Source: a virus. Taken from it: DNA of 64,000 bases. The notes beneath the pieces were generated by a model. It had not been told where the DNA came from and ran no database searches. It worked only from the letters and a program-made list of their open reading frames with translations. The position numbers and the translations under genes were made by a program. Location of the stretch: IMG/VR virus record IMGVR_UViG_3300021964_000021, positions 55,142 to 119,141 of that record; one strand, written 5' to 3'. Positions 18,656 to 28,009 of the stretch are shown here, one piece after another (within the stretch, counting starts at the first letter, position 1; each line of letters opens with the position of its first letter).

Positions 18656-19405
18656 ATGGGAGTTGTTGTAGATAGATTGTCTGAAGAAAGAGATAATCTT
18701 ATAAAATCGAATGATTCAATTCCTGATCGCCGTAAGCGAGTAACGGAAGATATTGCAACATTTGGTCCTCCCGCAGAGGCAACCACTAATAATACTCTGG
18801 TTAATATTAATTCTGGTAATTCTTTTAAGAATGATATTATTGCAATAGGTGGAAATGTTGGACTTGGATCTGTTAGATATGGTTCTAGTACCAGCAATAT
18901 AACTTCTCAGTATGGATCTATTGTTGCTGGAGTTGGTACAACTACTGGTAATTTTACCTCAATCACTGGAATTGGATCAACTCAAGTCGTTGCATTTGGC
19001 AGAGTTAATGCTGATGTTGCGAAGATTTATGATTATCCAAATCTAACAAATTATAATACGGATTTGGTGCTTGATGGTGAGGGTTTTGTTACTTTAACAG
19101 CATCTAATGTTGGGCAAGGAGTTAGCACTAGGGTTTATCAGTCTGGTGGATCTCAACTAGGACTTGTTTATGATATTACTGGACCTGCAGTTGATGTGAC
19201 TTCGTTGATAAGTCAGTACAATACCGTGTGGGATAAATCTCAGAGTTATGCTGACGTTGCTACCAGGGCTCAAGAGTTAGTTGGTGACGCTCGTTTTGCT
19301 GATTGGGGTCTTTATAGGCAAGAGGCAAAAAATAACGTTGAGATTGGCAATCTCAATACTTCTATTGGGATTGCTTCTGATACTACATATGGTGGTCCAT
19401 GGTAG
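18656..19405 (+). CDS. Putative virion structural protein
   Basis: A 249-residue protein of unknown function. It begins MGVVVDRLSEERDNLIKSND after an AAGGAG site ten bases upstream. The middle is Gly/Ser/Thr-rich (GIGSTQVVAFGRV, TASNVGQGVSTRVYQSGG), like a beta-rich fibre component, and the last 60 residues look helical. It is the last gene before the sigma70-type promoter and tRNA region, ending the tail block. Confidence 0.5.
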   Translation: MGVVVDRLSEERDNLIKSNDSIPDRRKRVTEDIATFGPPAEATTNNTLVNINSGNSFKNDIIAIGGNVGLGSVRYGSSTSNITSQYGSIVAGVGTTTGNFTSITGIGSTQVVAFGRVNADVAKIYDYPNLTNYNTDLVLDGEGFVTLTASNVGQGVSTRVYQSGGSQLGLVYDITGPAVDVTSLISQYNTVWDKSQSYADVATRAQELVGDARFADWGLYRQEAKNNVEIGNLNTSIGIASDTTYGGPW

Positions 19406-19408
19406 GAG

Positions 19409-19437
19409 TTGACAACAACACCTGATCAGTGTATAAT
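19409..19437 (+). promoter_or_regulatory. Consensus sigma70-type promoter before tRNA region
   Basis: TTGACA (19409-19414) and TATAAT (19432-19437) are both perfect consensus hexamers separated by exactly 17 bases. Transcription would start near 19444 and run into tRNA-Gly. The -35 element overlaps the region just after the stop of the preceding structural gene. Confidence 0.85.
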
Positions 19438-19499
19438 ATAAAGGTAATCAGTTGAGGGGTCGCCCAAGTCTCAGTCTAGATCTCTTACAGATTACACTC

Positions 19500-19571
19500 G
19501 CGGAGTTAGTTCAGCGGTAGAACGCTATCCTTCCAAGTTAGATGTCGTCGGTTCGATTCCGATACTCCGCT
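19500..19571 (+). tRNA. tRNA-Gly (anticodon UCC)
   Basis: A 72-base cloverleaf. The acceptor stem GCGGAGT (19500-19506) pairs perfectly with ACTCCGC (19564-19570). The D-loop contains TTCAGCGGT, the anticodon loop is CTTCCAA, and the T-arm contains GGTTCGATTCC. One T-T mismatch is visible in the anticodon stem. No CCA is encoded. It reads GGA codons, frequent in this AT-rich phage. Confidence 0.9.
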
Positions 19572-19572
19572 T

Positions 19573-19585
19573 CCCCCTTCGGGGG
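19573..19585 (+). other. Short GC hairpin after tRNA-Gly
   Basis: CCCCC (19573-19577), TTC loop and GGGGG (19581-19585) form a compact hairpin two bases after the tRNA. No T-tract follows, so it is more likely a processing or stability element than an intrinsic terminator. Confidence 0.35.
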
Positions 19586-19604
19586 CAATCATTATAAAAG
19601 GTCT

Positions 19605-19760
19605 ATGCGTCCAGAAACACGTAAATCGATGGAAATGTTGTTCACTGCAAAGTGGAATTTACCAAAAGCAGCAGAACATGCTAATCTGACTAATAAGGAA
19701 ATGAAGATTACTTTTAATGAGTATTGTCATTTTCATCCACCAACTTATAAAGTATCTTAA
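19605..19760 (+). CDS. Small conserved-looking phage protein of unknown function
   Basis: A 51-residue protein starting MRPETRKSMEMLFTAKWN, with a NLPKAAEHANLT helix-turn-like element and ending FHPPTYKVS. The ATG at 19605 is chosen because AAAAGG lies seven bases upstream; the frame is open upstream only through tRNA-Gly. The AAEHANLTNKEMKITFNEY segment could be a small helix-turn-helix, which is a guess. It lies between two tRNA genes. Confidence 0.65.
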   Translation: MRPETRKSMEMLFTAKWNLPKAAEHANLTNKEMKITFNEYCHFHPPTYKVS

Positions 19761-19791
19761 TAAACGTCATTTATTAAGAATACTTATTTTT

Positions 19792-19875
19792 GGGAGCGTG
19801 GCGGAATCGGTAGACGCACCAGACTTAAAATCTGTTGAGAATTATCTCGTGGGGGTTCAAGTCCCCCCGCTCCTA
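19792..19875 (+). tRNA. tRNA-Leu (anticodon UAA)
   Basis: An 84-base class II tRNA. The acceptor stem GGGAGCG (19792-19798) pairs with CGCTCCT (19868-19874, one G-T pair). The anticodon loop is CTTAAAA, the long variable arm GAGAATTATCTCG is visible, and the T-arm contains GGGTTCAAGTCCC. It reads TTA codons. Confidence 0.9.
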
Positions 19876-19928
19876 TTGGGAAGGAGTACCCAAAGACTCT
19901 ATGTAGAAAGAGCGCCTTCCCTTAAAAA

Positions 19929-19935
19929 CTAAATA
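19929..19935 (+). promoter_or_regulatory. CTAAATA late-promoter-like element
   Basis: CTAAATA lies 18 bases before the next start codon, after a GGGAAGG...CCTTCCC inverted repeat (about 19878-19921) that follows tRNA-Leu. It would give the downstream gene late expression independent of the tRNA transcript. Confidence 0.4.
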
Positions 19936-19953
19936 TTAGGAAACGGTAACAGT

Positions 19954-20256
19954 ATGAGTACGAAGCTCAAGCTTACTAAAGCATACTGCTGGTACGATTC
20001 AATGGAATTGGGAGTACCAGAAAGAGTAGTCAAAATGTACTTCATAAATGGCATACCTTTTACCTGGGATGAATTGACAGAAGCAGAAGAAGAAAATTAT
20101 TCTTGTAGAATTGCTGCTGACACACATAAACTTCGTTATACGCCAGAACACTTATTCCAATCTTCTGGATATTTAATAATGGAAGAATGTCATCCTTGTT
20201 TTTTTGAATTGGAATTAGAAAATCCAGAAATGCTTGCTGAGTTAGATGAATCTTGA
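19954..20256 (+). CDS. Hypothetical protein
   Basis: A 100-residue acidic protein (MSTKLKLTKAYCWYDSMELG...) with four cysteines and a Trp-rich centre (GIPFTWDELTEAEEENYSC). I do not recognise the family. The downstream oxygenase gene begins inside its last codons, so the two are probably translated together. Confidence 0.55.
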   Translation: MSTKLKLTKAYCWYDSMELGVPERVVKMYFINGIPFTWDELTEAEEENYSCRIAADTHKLRYTPEHLFQSSGYLIMEECHPCFFELELENPEMLAELDES

Positions 20257-20797
20257 TTATTCTAGAGAACCACATGCAATGTTCTCTGTTCCATTTTTTG
20301 TTGAAAAAGTTGATCTAGATAAGATTGACTTTAATGATAATCCTACTTTTGCCCCATCTTTTTTGAGTGGAGTAAATTCAAGCCTTTCTGGGGATTCTTT
20401 GACTGATGAAGCTTATGAATATTTGGGATCTATAATCTCAGAATGTATTGGTAGATTTTCTGATAAACCTTTTGCTATTGGTCAAGTATGGAGGAATGAA
20501 TATAATAAAGAGGATTGGCAAGATCCTCATATTCATTCTGGTGCTCAATGGAGTTTTATCATATATGATACCGTTCAATGTTCTAAAACAGTATTCATGA
20601 ATCCTGCCAGGAAGGAATACATGAATCAATGGGGAATGTATGCCCATACTATTCCAATGGACTTTATTCCAGAAATTCCCTCTGGTGGTATGATTATATT
20701 CCCTTCCTGGGTCGAGCACTTTGTAATGTCTGGTAATGAAGGATCAACAATATCTGGGAACATTTACCTTGTGGAACCTCCAGCAGGACCACAATAG
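20246..20797 (+). CDS. Putative 2OG-Fe(II) oxygenase-like protein
   Basis: A 183-residue protein in the style of the PF13759 oxygenase family: DPHIHSGAQWSFIIYD (His ligands, residues about 92-107) and GGMIIFPSWVEHFV (second His, residues about 150-163). The Arg that normally binds 2-oxoglutarate after the second His is not obvious (GSTISGNIYL), so activity may be altered or lost. A later start at 20279 (MFSVPFF) is possible and would remove the overlap with the previous gene. It ends just before tRNA-Thr. Confidence 0.6.
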   Translation: MNLDYSREPHAMFSVPFFVEKVDLDKIDFNDNPTFAPSFLSGVNSSLSGDSLTDEAYEYLGSIISECIGRFSDKPFAIGQVWRNEYNKEDWQDPHIHSGAQWSFIIYDTVQCSKTVFMNPARKEYMNQWGMYAHTIPMDFIPEIPSGGMIIFPSWVEHFVMSGNEGSTISGNIYLVEPPAGPQ

Positions 20798-20799
20798 AC

Positions 20800-20871
20800 G
20801 CCCTTGTAGCTCAGTGGTAGAGCAGCTGTCTTGTAAACAGCAGGTCGTCCGTTCAAATCGGATCGGGGGCT
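20800..20871 (+). tRNA. tRNA-Thr (anticodon UGU)
   Basis: A 72-base cloverleaf. The acceptor stem GCCCTTG (20800-20806) pairs with CGGGGGC (20864-20870, two T-G pairs). The anticodon stem GCTGT/ACAGC encloses CTTGTAA, and the T-arm contains CGTTCAAATCGG. It reads ACA codons. Confidence 0.9.
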
Positions 20872-20874
20872 TTT

Positions 20875-21990
20875 ATGTTTGACGCAGAAATATATAACTA
20901 TGATTCTGATAAATATCGCTTTCGTGATATTATATTAGATTCTATTCATAAGTATTACCCAGATGTGGTTGATCTGGAACACCTTCATGAAATAGTTCCA
21001 TATAAGCATATTGGGGATCTTGCTAAAAAAATTGGCAAGGATATTGCAGACACTGATTTTTATCAAAGATTTGATGAACTAATTGCTGAGAAAGTTCTTC
21101 CACTGTTGCCAACTGATGTTTTAGTGCAGAGGTTTGGTAATATTAGAATAACTGTTCCAGATCAAGATAAGGTTGGTACAGTTCTTCCATTCCACCAGGG
21201 TAAATGGGTTGGCAATGGTTTGGGGTTGAGAACAATATGGTTACCTTTTACTGATGCATATGAATCTAATTCTCTACAGATACTTGACATAGAGAAGAGT
21301 AGATGGATTACTGAGGGTTGTCTCAAAGAGAACTGGGATTATCAGAGATTCCAACACTTTTGTTTAAATCATTGTAAACCTGTTAACATAACTCAGAATC
21401 AGTTTTTGCTGTTCACTCAAGAGAATATTCATGGTGCGGTTCCCAACAGAACTGGTAAGACTAGAATAAGTATTGATGTTAGAGTTCTGTTGAGGGATGG
21501 ACAACCTCACAGGAAATGGCCAGGATCATATTTTAGAATACTTGGTGATACGGATATTCAGTCAAGGAGTGTTCCTATTCTGGATCACGAGAACGTTGTC
21601 ATGTATGCAGAATATGATGGATTTAAAACTCAATATATAGATTTGTATTTCCAGACGTTGACAGTAAAAGAATATTGTCATAGGATGGGATATACGTTCC
21701 CCCATCAAACAGGTGATAACGAGGGAAGAAATCATGTATATTTGGAATATTTGATCAAACAAGGTAATGTTGATCATATACTGATGTTCAGTATATTCTC
21801 TCTGCCTGATGATAAAGAGAGAAGACAGCATATTATGGAATTGGCTTTAGAGTTTAGAGTCAAACTCCACTTTGCTAACGAGGAATTTGTTCTCGATAGT
21901 CAAGATAACTTGGATAAGATTGAATATATACGCAATTTTACCAACGACTGGAGTAATCCTACGCATGAAAATAAATCTTTGGTACTCTAA
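20875..21990 (+). CDS. Fused sporadic carbohydrate-cluster protein: 2OG-Fe(II) oxygenase plus LIC12192-like domain
   Basis: A 371-residue protein starting four bases after tRNA-Thr. Residues about 60-215 resemble the sporadic carbohydrate-cluster 2OG-Fe(II) oxygenase (LPFHQGKW, GLRTIWLPFTDAYESNSLQI, ENIHGAVPNRTGKTRISIDVR with second His and Arg). Residues about 240-355 match the LIC12192-type carbohydrate-cluster protein (YFQTLTVKEYCHRMGYTFPH, YLEYLIKQGNVDHILMFSIF, LPDDKERRQHIMELAL, ELHFA-like KLHFANEEFV). The two are usually separate neighbours in bacterial surface-polysaccharide loci, so this is a fusion. In the first domain the iron HxD is seen as FHQG, so the Asp ligand may be replaced. 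A role in modifying a sugar on virion or host surface is inference. Confidence 0.65.
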   Translation: MFDAEIYNYDSDKYRFRDIILDSIHKYYPDVVDLEHLHEIVPYKHIGDLAKKIGKDIADTDFYQRFDELIAEKVLPLLPTDVLVQRFGNIRITVPDQDKVGTVLPFHQGKWVGNGLGLRTIWLPFTDAYESNSLQILDIEKSRWITEGCLKENWDYQRFQHFCLNHCKPVNITQNQFLLFTQENIHGAVPNRTGKTRISIDVRVLLRDGQPHRKWPGSYFRILGDTDIQSRSVPILDHENVVMYAEYDGFKTQYIDLYFQTLTVKEYCHRMGYTFPHQTGDNEGRNHVYLEYLIKQGNVDHILMFSIFSLPDDKERRQHIMELALEFRVKLHFANEEFVLDSQDNLDKIEYIRNFTNDWSNPTHENKSLVL

Positions 21991-22147
21991 AAGTATGCAA
22001 CAGTGGCGCTGGACACTCGCACAAGAGTGTAGAAACGGCACTACAAAAGGGAGGCAACATTCTGGTCAACAACCGTTCCTTAGGGATGCAATGAATGATG
22101 TTGCTAACACTGTTGAATATATTTTGAGTGCGACAGAGAATGAATAA
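21965..22147 (+). CDS. Small hypothetical protein
   Basis: A 60-residue protein (MKINLWYSKSMQQWRWTLAQ...) overlapping the end of the previous gene by 26 bases. The start at 21965 is preferred over an upstream one because the peptide before it is low-complexity and hydrophobic. LWYSxxMxQWRWTL followed by RDAMNDVANTVEYIL is a pattern I associate with small cyanophage proteins lying next to tail-fibre genes. Function unknown. Confidence 0.6.
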   Translation: MKINLWYSKSMQQWRWTLAQECRNGTTKGRQHSGQQPFLRDAMNDVANTVEYILSATENE

Positions 22148-22150
22148 ATA
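22142..22150 (+). promoter_or_regulatory. Late promoter (GAATAAATA) of the long fibre gene
   Basis: GAATAAATA followed directly by AATC lies about 30 bases before the 1942-residue fibre gene and overlaps the stop of the small upstream gene. It matches the T4-type late element ATAAATA. Confidence 0.55.
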
Positions 22151-22180
22151 AATCATAGCAAAAGCATCTAGTGGAATAAA

Positions 22181-25100
22181 ATGGGTCTTAGTCGCTTAGA
22201 TAATTTCCTCAAGAATAGTAAAGGTGATATCCTTTACGTCGATCCTTCTAGTATTGACTCGACGGATAGTATTGAAAACCAGGGCAATTCCCTTGTTAGA
22301 CCCTTCAAGACTATTCAAAGAGCACTTTTAGAAGCAGCAAGATTCTCTTATCAGAAGGGTCTGGATAATGATAGATTTAGTAGAACAACGATCATCGTTT
22401 ATCCTGGTGAGCACCTTATTGATAACAGACCTGGATGGATTCCCATTCATGATAAACCATTAGTTGGTGACAACTGGTTGACTCGTAGTGGATCTACGTC
22501 AAATGATCTTACTCAGTTTACCTTAGATACTAATTTTGATATTGATGATCCAGAGAATGATCTTTATAAGATGAACTCTGTCTACGGTGGTGTAATTATC
22601 CCCCGTGGTACATCTATTGTTGGTATGGACCTTCGTAAGACGAAGATCCGTCCGATGTTCGTTCCTGATCCTGCAGACGCAGATATTAAACAGACCTGTT
22701 TATTCCGTGTAACTGGTACTTGCTACTTCTATCAGTTCACATTCTTTGATGCTAATCCCAATGCGTCTGTCTTTAAAGACTATGGTCTGACAAAGTACGT
22801 TCCTAATTATTCTCACCATAAAGTTACTTGTTTTGAGTATGCTGATGGTGTAAACGATGTTGGATTTAATGATAATTTCTTAAATTATTCTTCTGAGAGA
22901 ACTGACCTTGATATCTTCTATGAGAAGATTGGACTTGTCTTTGGTCCTTCTAGCGGAAGAAATGTATCTCCAGACTTCCCAGACTCTGGACTTGACATTC
23001 AAACCAAGATTGATGAATTTAGAATTGTTGGTTCTAAGGGTGAGAATGTTGGTATCAATAGTATTAAAGCAGGTGATGGTATCACTGCAAATACAACTAT
23101 TGAAGTTGAACTCACCGAAGCTATTGGTGGACTTGATGTAGATACTCCGATTAGAATTGAAGGTGTACCTACTGGTGGATATAATGGTTCCTTTGTAATT
23201 AGTGAGGTTCAAAGTCCCACTAAGATTGCTTACGAAGTATCTACTCCACCAGCAAATGCACTTCCATCTATTGTTGCAGGTGCTCCAACACTGAATATTG
23301 TTGTTGACTCTGTAACTTCTGCATCTCCATATATCTTTAACTGCTCACTCCGTTCTGTATACGGTATGTGCGGTCTTCATGCTGATGGTAGTAAGGCAGA
23401 TGGATTCAAGTCCATGGTTGTTGCCCAGTTTACGGGTATTGGACTTCAAAAGGATGATACTGCATTCGTAAAATATAATGCAATCTCTGGTGTATATGAA
23501 GACTCTACTGCCGTAAGTAACTTACACACCGACACCTCTGCAGTTTACAAACCAGACTACGAGAACTTCCATATTAAAGCATCTAATGATGCATTCTTGC
23601 AGTTGGTTTCTGTGTTCGCTATTGGATATGCGAATCACTTTGTTGCTGAGTCTGGTGGTGACCACTCAGTTACGAACTCTAACTCCAACTTTGGTGCAAA
23701 AGCACTTGTATGTTCTGGATTCAGAAATAATGCATTCCCAAGAGATGATACTGGATTTATCACTCACGTTCTTCCTCCTCAAAAACTTGATGATAATGAA
23801 GTAACTATTGAATTTGCATCGATTGACGTACAAAAAACTATCGATGCTGGTAATGATAATAGATTATATCTTTATAATGAGATCAATCAAAATATTCCTC
23901 CAAAGTCTGTACTTGAGGGATATCGAATTGGTGCAAAAGTCGATGATAGACTGAAAGTTATCATCAACGAGAATAATGTTCCTCAGACTAAAACTGCCAA
24001 AATTGTAATGCCAGACACCCAAGGAACGGGTGTCTATGAGGTAACTTCCACGAAGTTATCTACTGTTGGTAGAACTGCTATTGGTATCAATAGTATTACC
24101 TCCAATATTTTCACTCTGACTGAAGGACATCAGTTTAAGTCTGGTGAATCTGTACGTATTCTTAGTGATGATGGTGAACTCCCAGATGGTCTGGATCACA
24201 ATAGAGTTTATTATGCTATTACTGCTGGTATTAATACTGACCAGATTAAATTAGCACAAACTCTGAATGATACTATTAGTGCTTCTGCCGTTGTTGTAAA
24301 CAGTAAGGGTGGTATTCTTCAGATTGAATCTAGAGTATCTGATAAGAAGTCTGGTGATATTGGTCACCCAATTCAGTATGATGCTAATATTGGGCAATGG
24401 TATGTTAATGTATCCGATAACAATGAGATTTATAATACTGTTGTAGGACTTGGCACAAGTTCTCTTGGCGCAGCAACTCCAAAAACATTTATTAGCAGAA
24501 CTCCAGATAACAGAGGTCTTGAGGATGGAATCTATAAGGTAAGATACGTTGTACCAAAAGATTCTACTGTTCTTGGTAGACCACCTGAGGATTCATTTGT
24601 TCTTCAAGAATCTAGCACTACCGTTGGATTTACCAATCAAGAAGTCGCTAAATTTAAAAGTACATCGCCAGTAGTCCTCTCAAATACATCTGAGATCAGA
24701 AATCCAAGATTTATTTCGGATACTGAATGGGATGCAATCGTTGGTATTGCTACAATTAAAACTGAAATTCCCCATGATTTGTCTGTAGGATCTAAAGTAC
24801 AAATCTCAAATATTATCTCGACTGCAAATACTACTGGTCTTGGTAATACTGGATTTAATGGTGTTTTTAGTGTTACTGCTACTCCTGATAGAAAATCTTT
24901 TAGTGTTGGTCTGACTACTAATCCTGGTATTTTTAGTAACAATATTAATCTTAGAACTACAAGCCTTCCTAGATTTGAGCGTAAAGAGTATAATACTACT
25001 TTATTTGTATACAGAAAGGAAGAGATTCAAGAATATATTCCTAATGCAAAAGATGGTGTCTACCATCTGACTTTGATTGCTGCAGATTCTCAACCACAGG

Positions 25101-28009
25101 TTGCACCATTCCAAAATCTTAGATACAGTCAACCTCTTAAGAATCTTTATCCTCAGCTTGATAGAGATAATCCAACATCTGATCCTGAACAGACTAGAAC
25201 CTTCGCTCTGCCAACTCCACTTGGTTTGACTGAAGTTAATAATCCAAAGAATAGTCTTACAAAAGAGGTTATTAATAAGAGAACTAGAGACTTTGTATCT
25301 GGTATTAATATTGTTGAGATTACATCTTCCTCTGGAACCGCTCATACAGTAACTACTTCTGGAGACCACGGTCTTAATTACATCACTAAAGTTGGCATTA
25401 CTAGTGTTGGTGCTAATTACGGTGATGGATCTGGTAGTGTTCAGACACTTCATAACGCAAAATTGGTCGGATTTGCTGGATCTACAACTGGTAAATATGC
25501 AACTGCTAATATTGAGATTGATGCTACTGGTTCTATCTCTGACATCAAGATTGTTGATGGTGGATCTGCATATGGAATTGGTAATACCCTGTCTGTTGTT
25601 GGTGTTGGTACAACTACGGGACACATCCGTGGTTATGTAACAGTTGAGCACATTCACAATAGTATTGGTGATGTTCTTCGCATTGATGGAATCAGAGATG
25701 ACAGATTCAGGGATTACAATAACCTCTACAGAATTACAAGTATAGGTAATGGTGATGATGTAAACATTAATGTTGCTTCTGCAAGCACGGTATATTATAG
25801 AGAACAATTCGCTGCTCCTGCTGCTATCACTGGTATTAACACCAATGGATTAACTCAGATTAGCTCTGCTGTTCTCTCTGACACTACTGCTTATCTAACT
25901 GGTGATGCAATTGGTATCAGTTCTATTACATATGATAACTTATCTGGTATCTCCAGCATTACTACTGTTGATTCTCATGGTTTGTTGGTTGGCAACTCCA
26001 TTGTAATTGGTGGAGCAGGTAATTCCCTGATTGATGGACACTGGAGTGTTGATACTGTCTATAATGTCAATAGTATTGCAGTTAAGATTGGTATTGGTAC
26101 AACCACAGTAACACCAACTGGTGGTGGATTTATCTATAGAACTGGTGTTAATGCACAAGCATCTGGAATTGATCGTGCAGATGAAGCATCTTCTTCCAGA
26201 CTCGTACCACAATATGCTGGTATTACTACTACCTTGGCAGCTGCGCTGACCGATCCAACACTTAATACGTTGACTGTTACTAATGCATCTCACATGGGAT
26301 GGGATGTTGGTGACTATCTCATTATTGATAATGAAATAATGAGAATTGGTGAGTCTGTTACTAGTGATACTGCGATTGATGTCTTCCGTGGACTGTTTGG
26401 ATCTCAGAAGCAAAACCATGTAATTGGTGCTGTCGCAAGAAAAGTTAAGTTTGAACCAGTTGAATTTAGAAGAAACTCTATTATTCGTGCATCTGGTCAT
26501 ACCTTTGAATATCTTGGATTTGGACCTGGTAACTACTCCACTGCTCTTCCTGAGAGACAAGATAGGCAGTTCAAGCAAGTTGAGAGACTTCTGTCTCAGT
26601 CTATCTCTGTTAATGCAGGTACTCCGTTCTATAATGGACTTGATGACCAAGGTAACTCTTATACTGTTAACAAGTTTACTAGTGGTACTACAGGACAAGA
26701 TTTAATTACCAATGCACCAATTCCTACTGTAACTGGTGAGGATATTACTAGCGATACTGGTGCAGTTGGATTTGATGTAGATCAAACCGAACAACTGTCT
26801 GTTACTAGAGGTATTAAGGTTGACGGTGGTAAAGATAATGTTATTATCTCTCAGTTTAACGGTCCTCTTGTTGTTAATAAGAAACTGACTGTTAATGACT
26901 CTCTGGAAGGTAATAGTCTTTTGATCCAGGGTGATCAAACTATTGCTAGAGAGTATACAGTTGGCATCTCCACACCACAAATTGCAGGTAATGTTGGTAA
27001 TGTTGTCTATGATGCAGAACCAAATTCTGGTGGTGAGATTGGATGGGTTTATACTAATGACAACAACTGGAAGAAGTTTGGTCCTATTCAGGCAAATCCA
27101 GACAATTATTATGTTGGTCTCTGGAGTGGAACATTTAGAGGTGATGGATCTGGTCTGACAAACGTATCTGACGTTTGGGTGTTTGACGGTGTTGGTATCT
27201 CTACTACTGCAAACGTTGGTATTGAGACGACCTCAGCAAAACCAGGTTATTCTCTGTATGCTAGTGGTCCTGTTCTTTTTGAAAATAACGTTGAGTTTAG
27301 AACTCAATCGCTGGTTTGGAACATTCCAAACGGTTGGATTGTAGAGACTGGTATTAGTACCTTTAATCAGCAAGTCAACTTCAATACTGTCAATGCAGTC
27401 GGTGTTGCTACATTCTTGCAGAGTGTCATTGTCTCTACTGATCCTGCAGTTACAAATGATGCGTCTGATAATGATGGTAACTTTGTCAGATTTGTTCAGA
27501 CTGACCCAGCACTTAATGCCTCTTATGGATATGGTGGTCTGAAGTTTGAAGGTAATGACATTGGTAACACTGGTGAGCGTGGATACATCAAGGGTCTATC
27601 TGAGGGTACTTCTGGACAATTTGCTCTGGTCTTTGGTACAATGGAGAACGGAGTCTCCAATCCTCAGGAGAGACTCAGAATCAACGCTGCTGGTAATGCA
27701 AACTTCTCTGGCACAGTCACTGCTAACTCTGATGAAAAACTGAAGGAGAATGTTGTTGGTATCACCAACGCACTTGAGAAGGTCATGGATCTTAGAGGTG
27801 TCTACTTCAACCGTATTGGTAAAGAAGAGCGCGAGATTGGTGTTATTGCACAAGAAGTTGAGAAGATTCTTCCTGAACTTGTTAAGGAAGGTCCAGATGG
27901 AACCAAAGCAGTTGCATATCAAAATATGGTTGCGGTGCTTGTTGAAGCAATCAAAGAGCAACAAGAACAAATTAATGAACTAAGATTGAGATTGGATTAT
28001 CTTAAATGA
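22181..28009 (+). CDS. Long tail fibre / virion structural protein with C-terminal S74 chaperone
   Basis: A 1942-residue protein. The N-terminus (LDNFLKNSKGDILYVDPSSI, LVRPFKTIQRALLEAARFSY, then TTIIVYPGEH) is the opening of a pectate-lyase-like beta-helix. The body is rich in short beta elements (GISSITxD, VGTTTG, GLNYITKVGITS). Near residue 1850 the motif NSDEKLKENV marks an S74-type intramolecular chaperone with the Ser-Asp self-cleavage pair. It is followed by MDLRGVYFNRIG and EIGVIAQEVEKILPELV, ending in a coiled coil. Such domains trimerise fibres and are then released. It is the largest gene here and likely contacts the host receptor. The stop overlaps the next start as ATGA. Confidence 0.85.
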   Translation: MGLSRLDNFLKNSKGDILYVDPSSIDSTDSIENQGNSLVRPFKTIQRALLEAARFSYQKGLDNDRFSRTTIIVYPGEHLIDNRPGWIPIHDKPLVGDNWLTRSGSTSNDLTQFTLDTNFDIDDPENDLYKMNSVYGGVIIPRGTSIVGMDLRKTKIRPMFVPDPADADIKQTCLFRVTGTCYFYQFTFFDANPNASVFKDYGLTKYVPNYSHHKVTCFEYADGVNDVGFNDNFLNYSSERTDLDIFYEKIGLVFGPSSGRNVSPDFPDSGLDIQTKIDEFRIVGSKGENVGINSIKAGDGITANTTIEVELTEAIGGLDVDTPIRIEGVPTGGYNGSFVISEVQSPTKIAYEVSTPPANALPSIVAGAPTLNIVVDSVTSASPYIFNCSLRSVYGMCGLHADGSKADGFKSMVVAQFTGIGLQKDDTAFVKYNAISGVYEDSTAVSNLHTDTSAVYKPDYENFHIKASNDAFLQLVSVFAIGYANHFVAESGGDHSVTNSNSNFGAKALVCSGFRNNAFPRDDTGFITHVLPPQKLDDNEVTIEFASIDVQKTIDAGNDNRLYLYNEINQNIPPKSVLEGYRIGAKVDDRLKVIINENNVPQTKTAKIVMPDTQGTGVYEVTSTKLSTVGRTAIGINSITSNIFTLTEGHQFKSGESVRILSDDGELPDGLDHNRVYYAITAGINTDQIKLAQTLNDTISASAVVVNSKGGILQIESRVSDKKSGDIGHPIQYDANIGQWYVNVSDNNEIYNTVVGLGTSSLGAATPKTFISRTPDNRGLEDGIYKVRYVVPKDSTVLGRPPEDSFVLQESSTTVGFTNQEVAKFKSTSPVVLSNTSEIRNPRFISDTEWDAIVGIATIKTEIPHDLSVGSKVQISNIISTANTTGLGNTGFNGVFSVTATPDRKSFSVGLTTNPGIFSNNINLRTTSLPRFERKEYNTTLFVYRKEEIQEYIPNAKDGVYHLTLIAADSQPQVAPFQNLRYSQPLKNLYPQLDRDNPTSDPEQTRTFALPTPLGLTEVNNPKNSLTKEVINKRTRDFVSGINIVEITSSSGTAHTVTTSGDHGLNYITKVGITSVGANYGDGSGSVQTLHNAKLVGFAGSTTGKYATANIEIDATGSISDIKIVDGGSAYGIGNTLSVVGVGTTTGHIRGYVTVEHIHNSIGDVLRIDGIRDDRFRDYNNLYRITSIGNGDDVNINVASASTVYYREQFAAPAAITGINTNGLTQISSAVLSDTTAYLTGDAIGISSITYDNLSGISSITTVDSHGLLVGNSIVIGGAGNSLIDGHWSVDTVYNVNSIAVKIGIGTTTVTPTGGGFIYRTGVNAQASGIDRADEASSSRLVPQYAGITTTLAAALTDPTLNTLTVTNASHMGWDVGDYLIIDNEIMRIGESVTSDTAIDVFRGLFGSQKQNHVIGAVARKVKFEPVEFRRNSIIRASGHTFEYLGFGPGNYSTALPERQDRQFKQVERLLSQSISVNAGTPFYNGLDDQGNSYTVNKFTSGTTGQDLITNAPIPTVTGEDITSDTGAVGFDVDQTEQLSVTRGIKVDGGKDNVIISQFNGPLVVNKKLTVNDSLEGNSLLIQGDQTIAREYTVGISTPQIAGNVGNVVYDAEPNSGGEIGWVYTNDNNWKKFGPIQANPDNYYVGLWSGTFRGDGSGLTNVSDVWVFDGVGISTTANVGIETTSAKPGYSLYASGPVLFENNVEFRTQSLVWNIPNGWIVETGISTFNQQVNFNTVNAVGVATFLQSVIVSTDPAVTNDASDNDGNFVRFVQTDPALNASYGYGGLKFEGNDIGNTGERGYIKGLSEGTSGQFALVFGTMENGVSNPQERLRINAAGNANFSGTVTANSDEKLKENVVGITNALEKVMDLRGVYFNRIGKEEREIGVIAQEVEKILPELVKEGPDGTKAVAYQNMVAVLVEAIKEQQEQINELRLRLDYLK

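Noticed and set aside
25001-26698. Two long minus-strand open frames inside the tail fibre gene
   Set aside because: They mirror the Ser/Thr/Asn-rich repeats of the plus-strand fibre frame and give Cys/Ser/Asn-rich low-complexity products without any domain.
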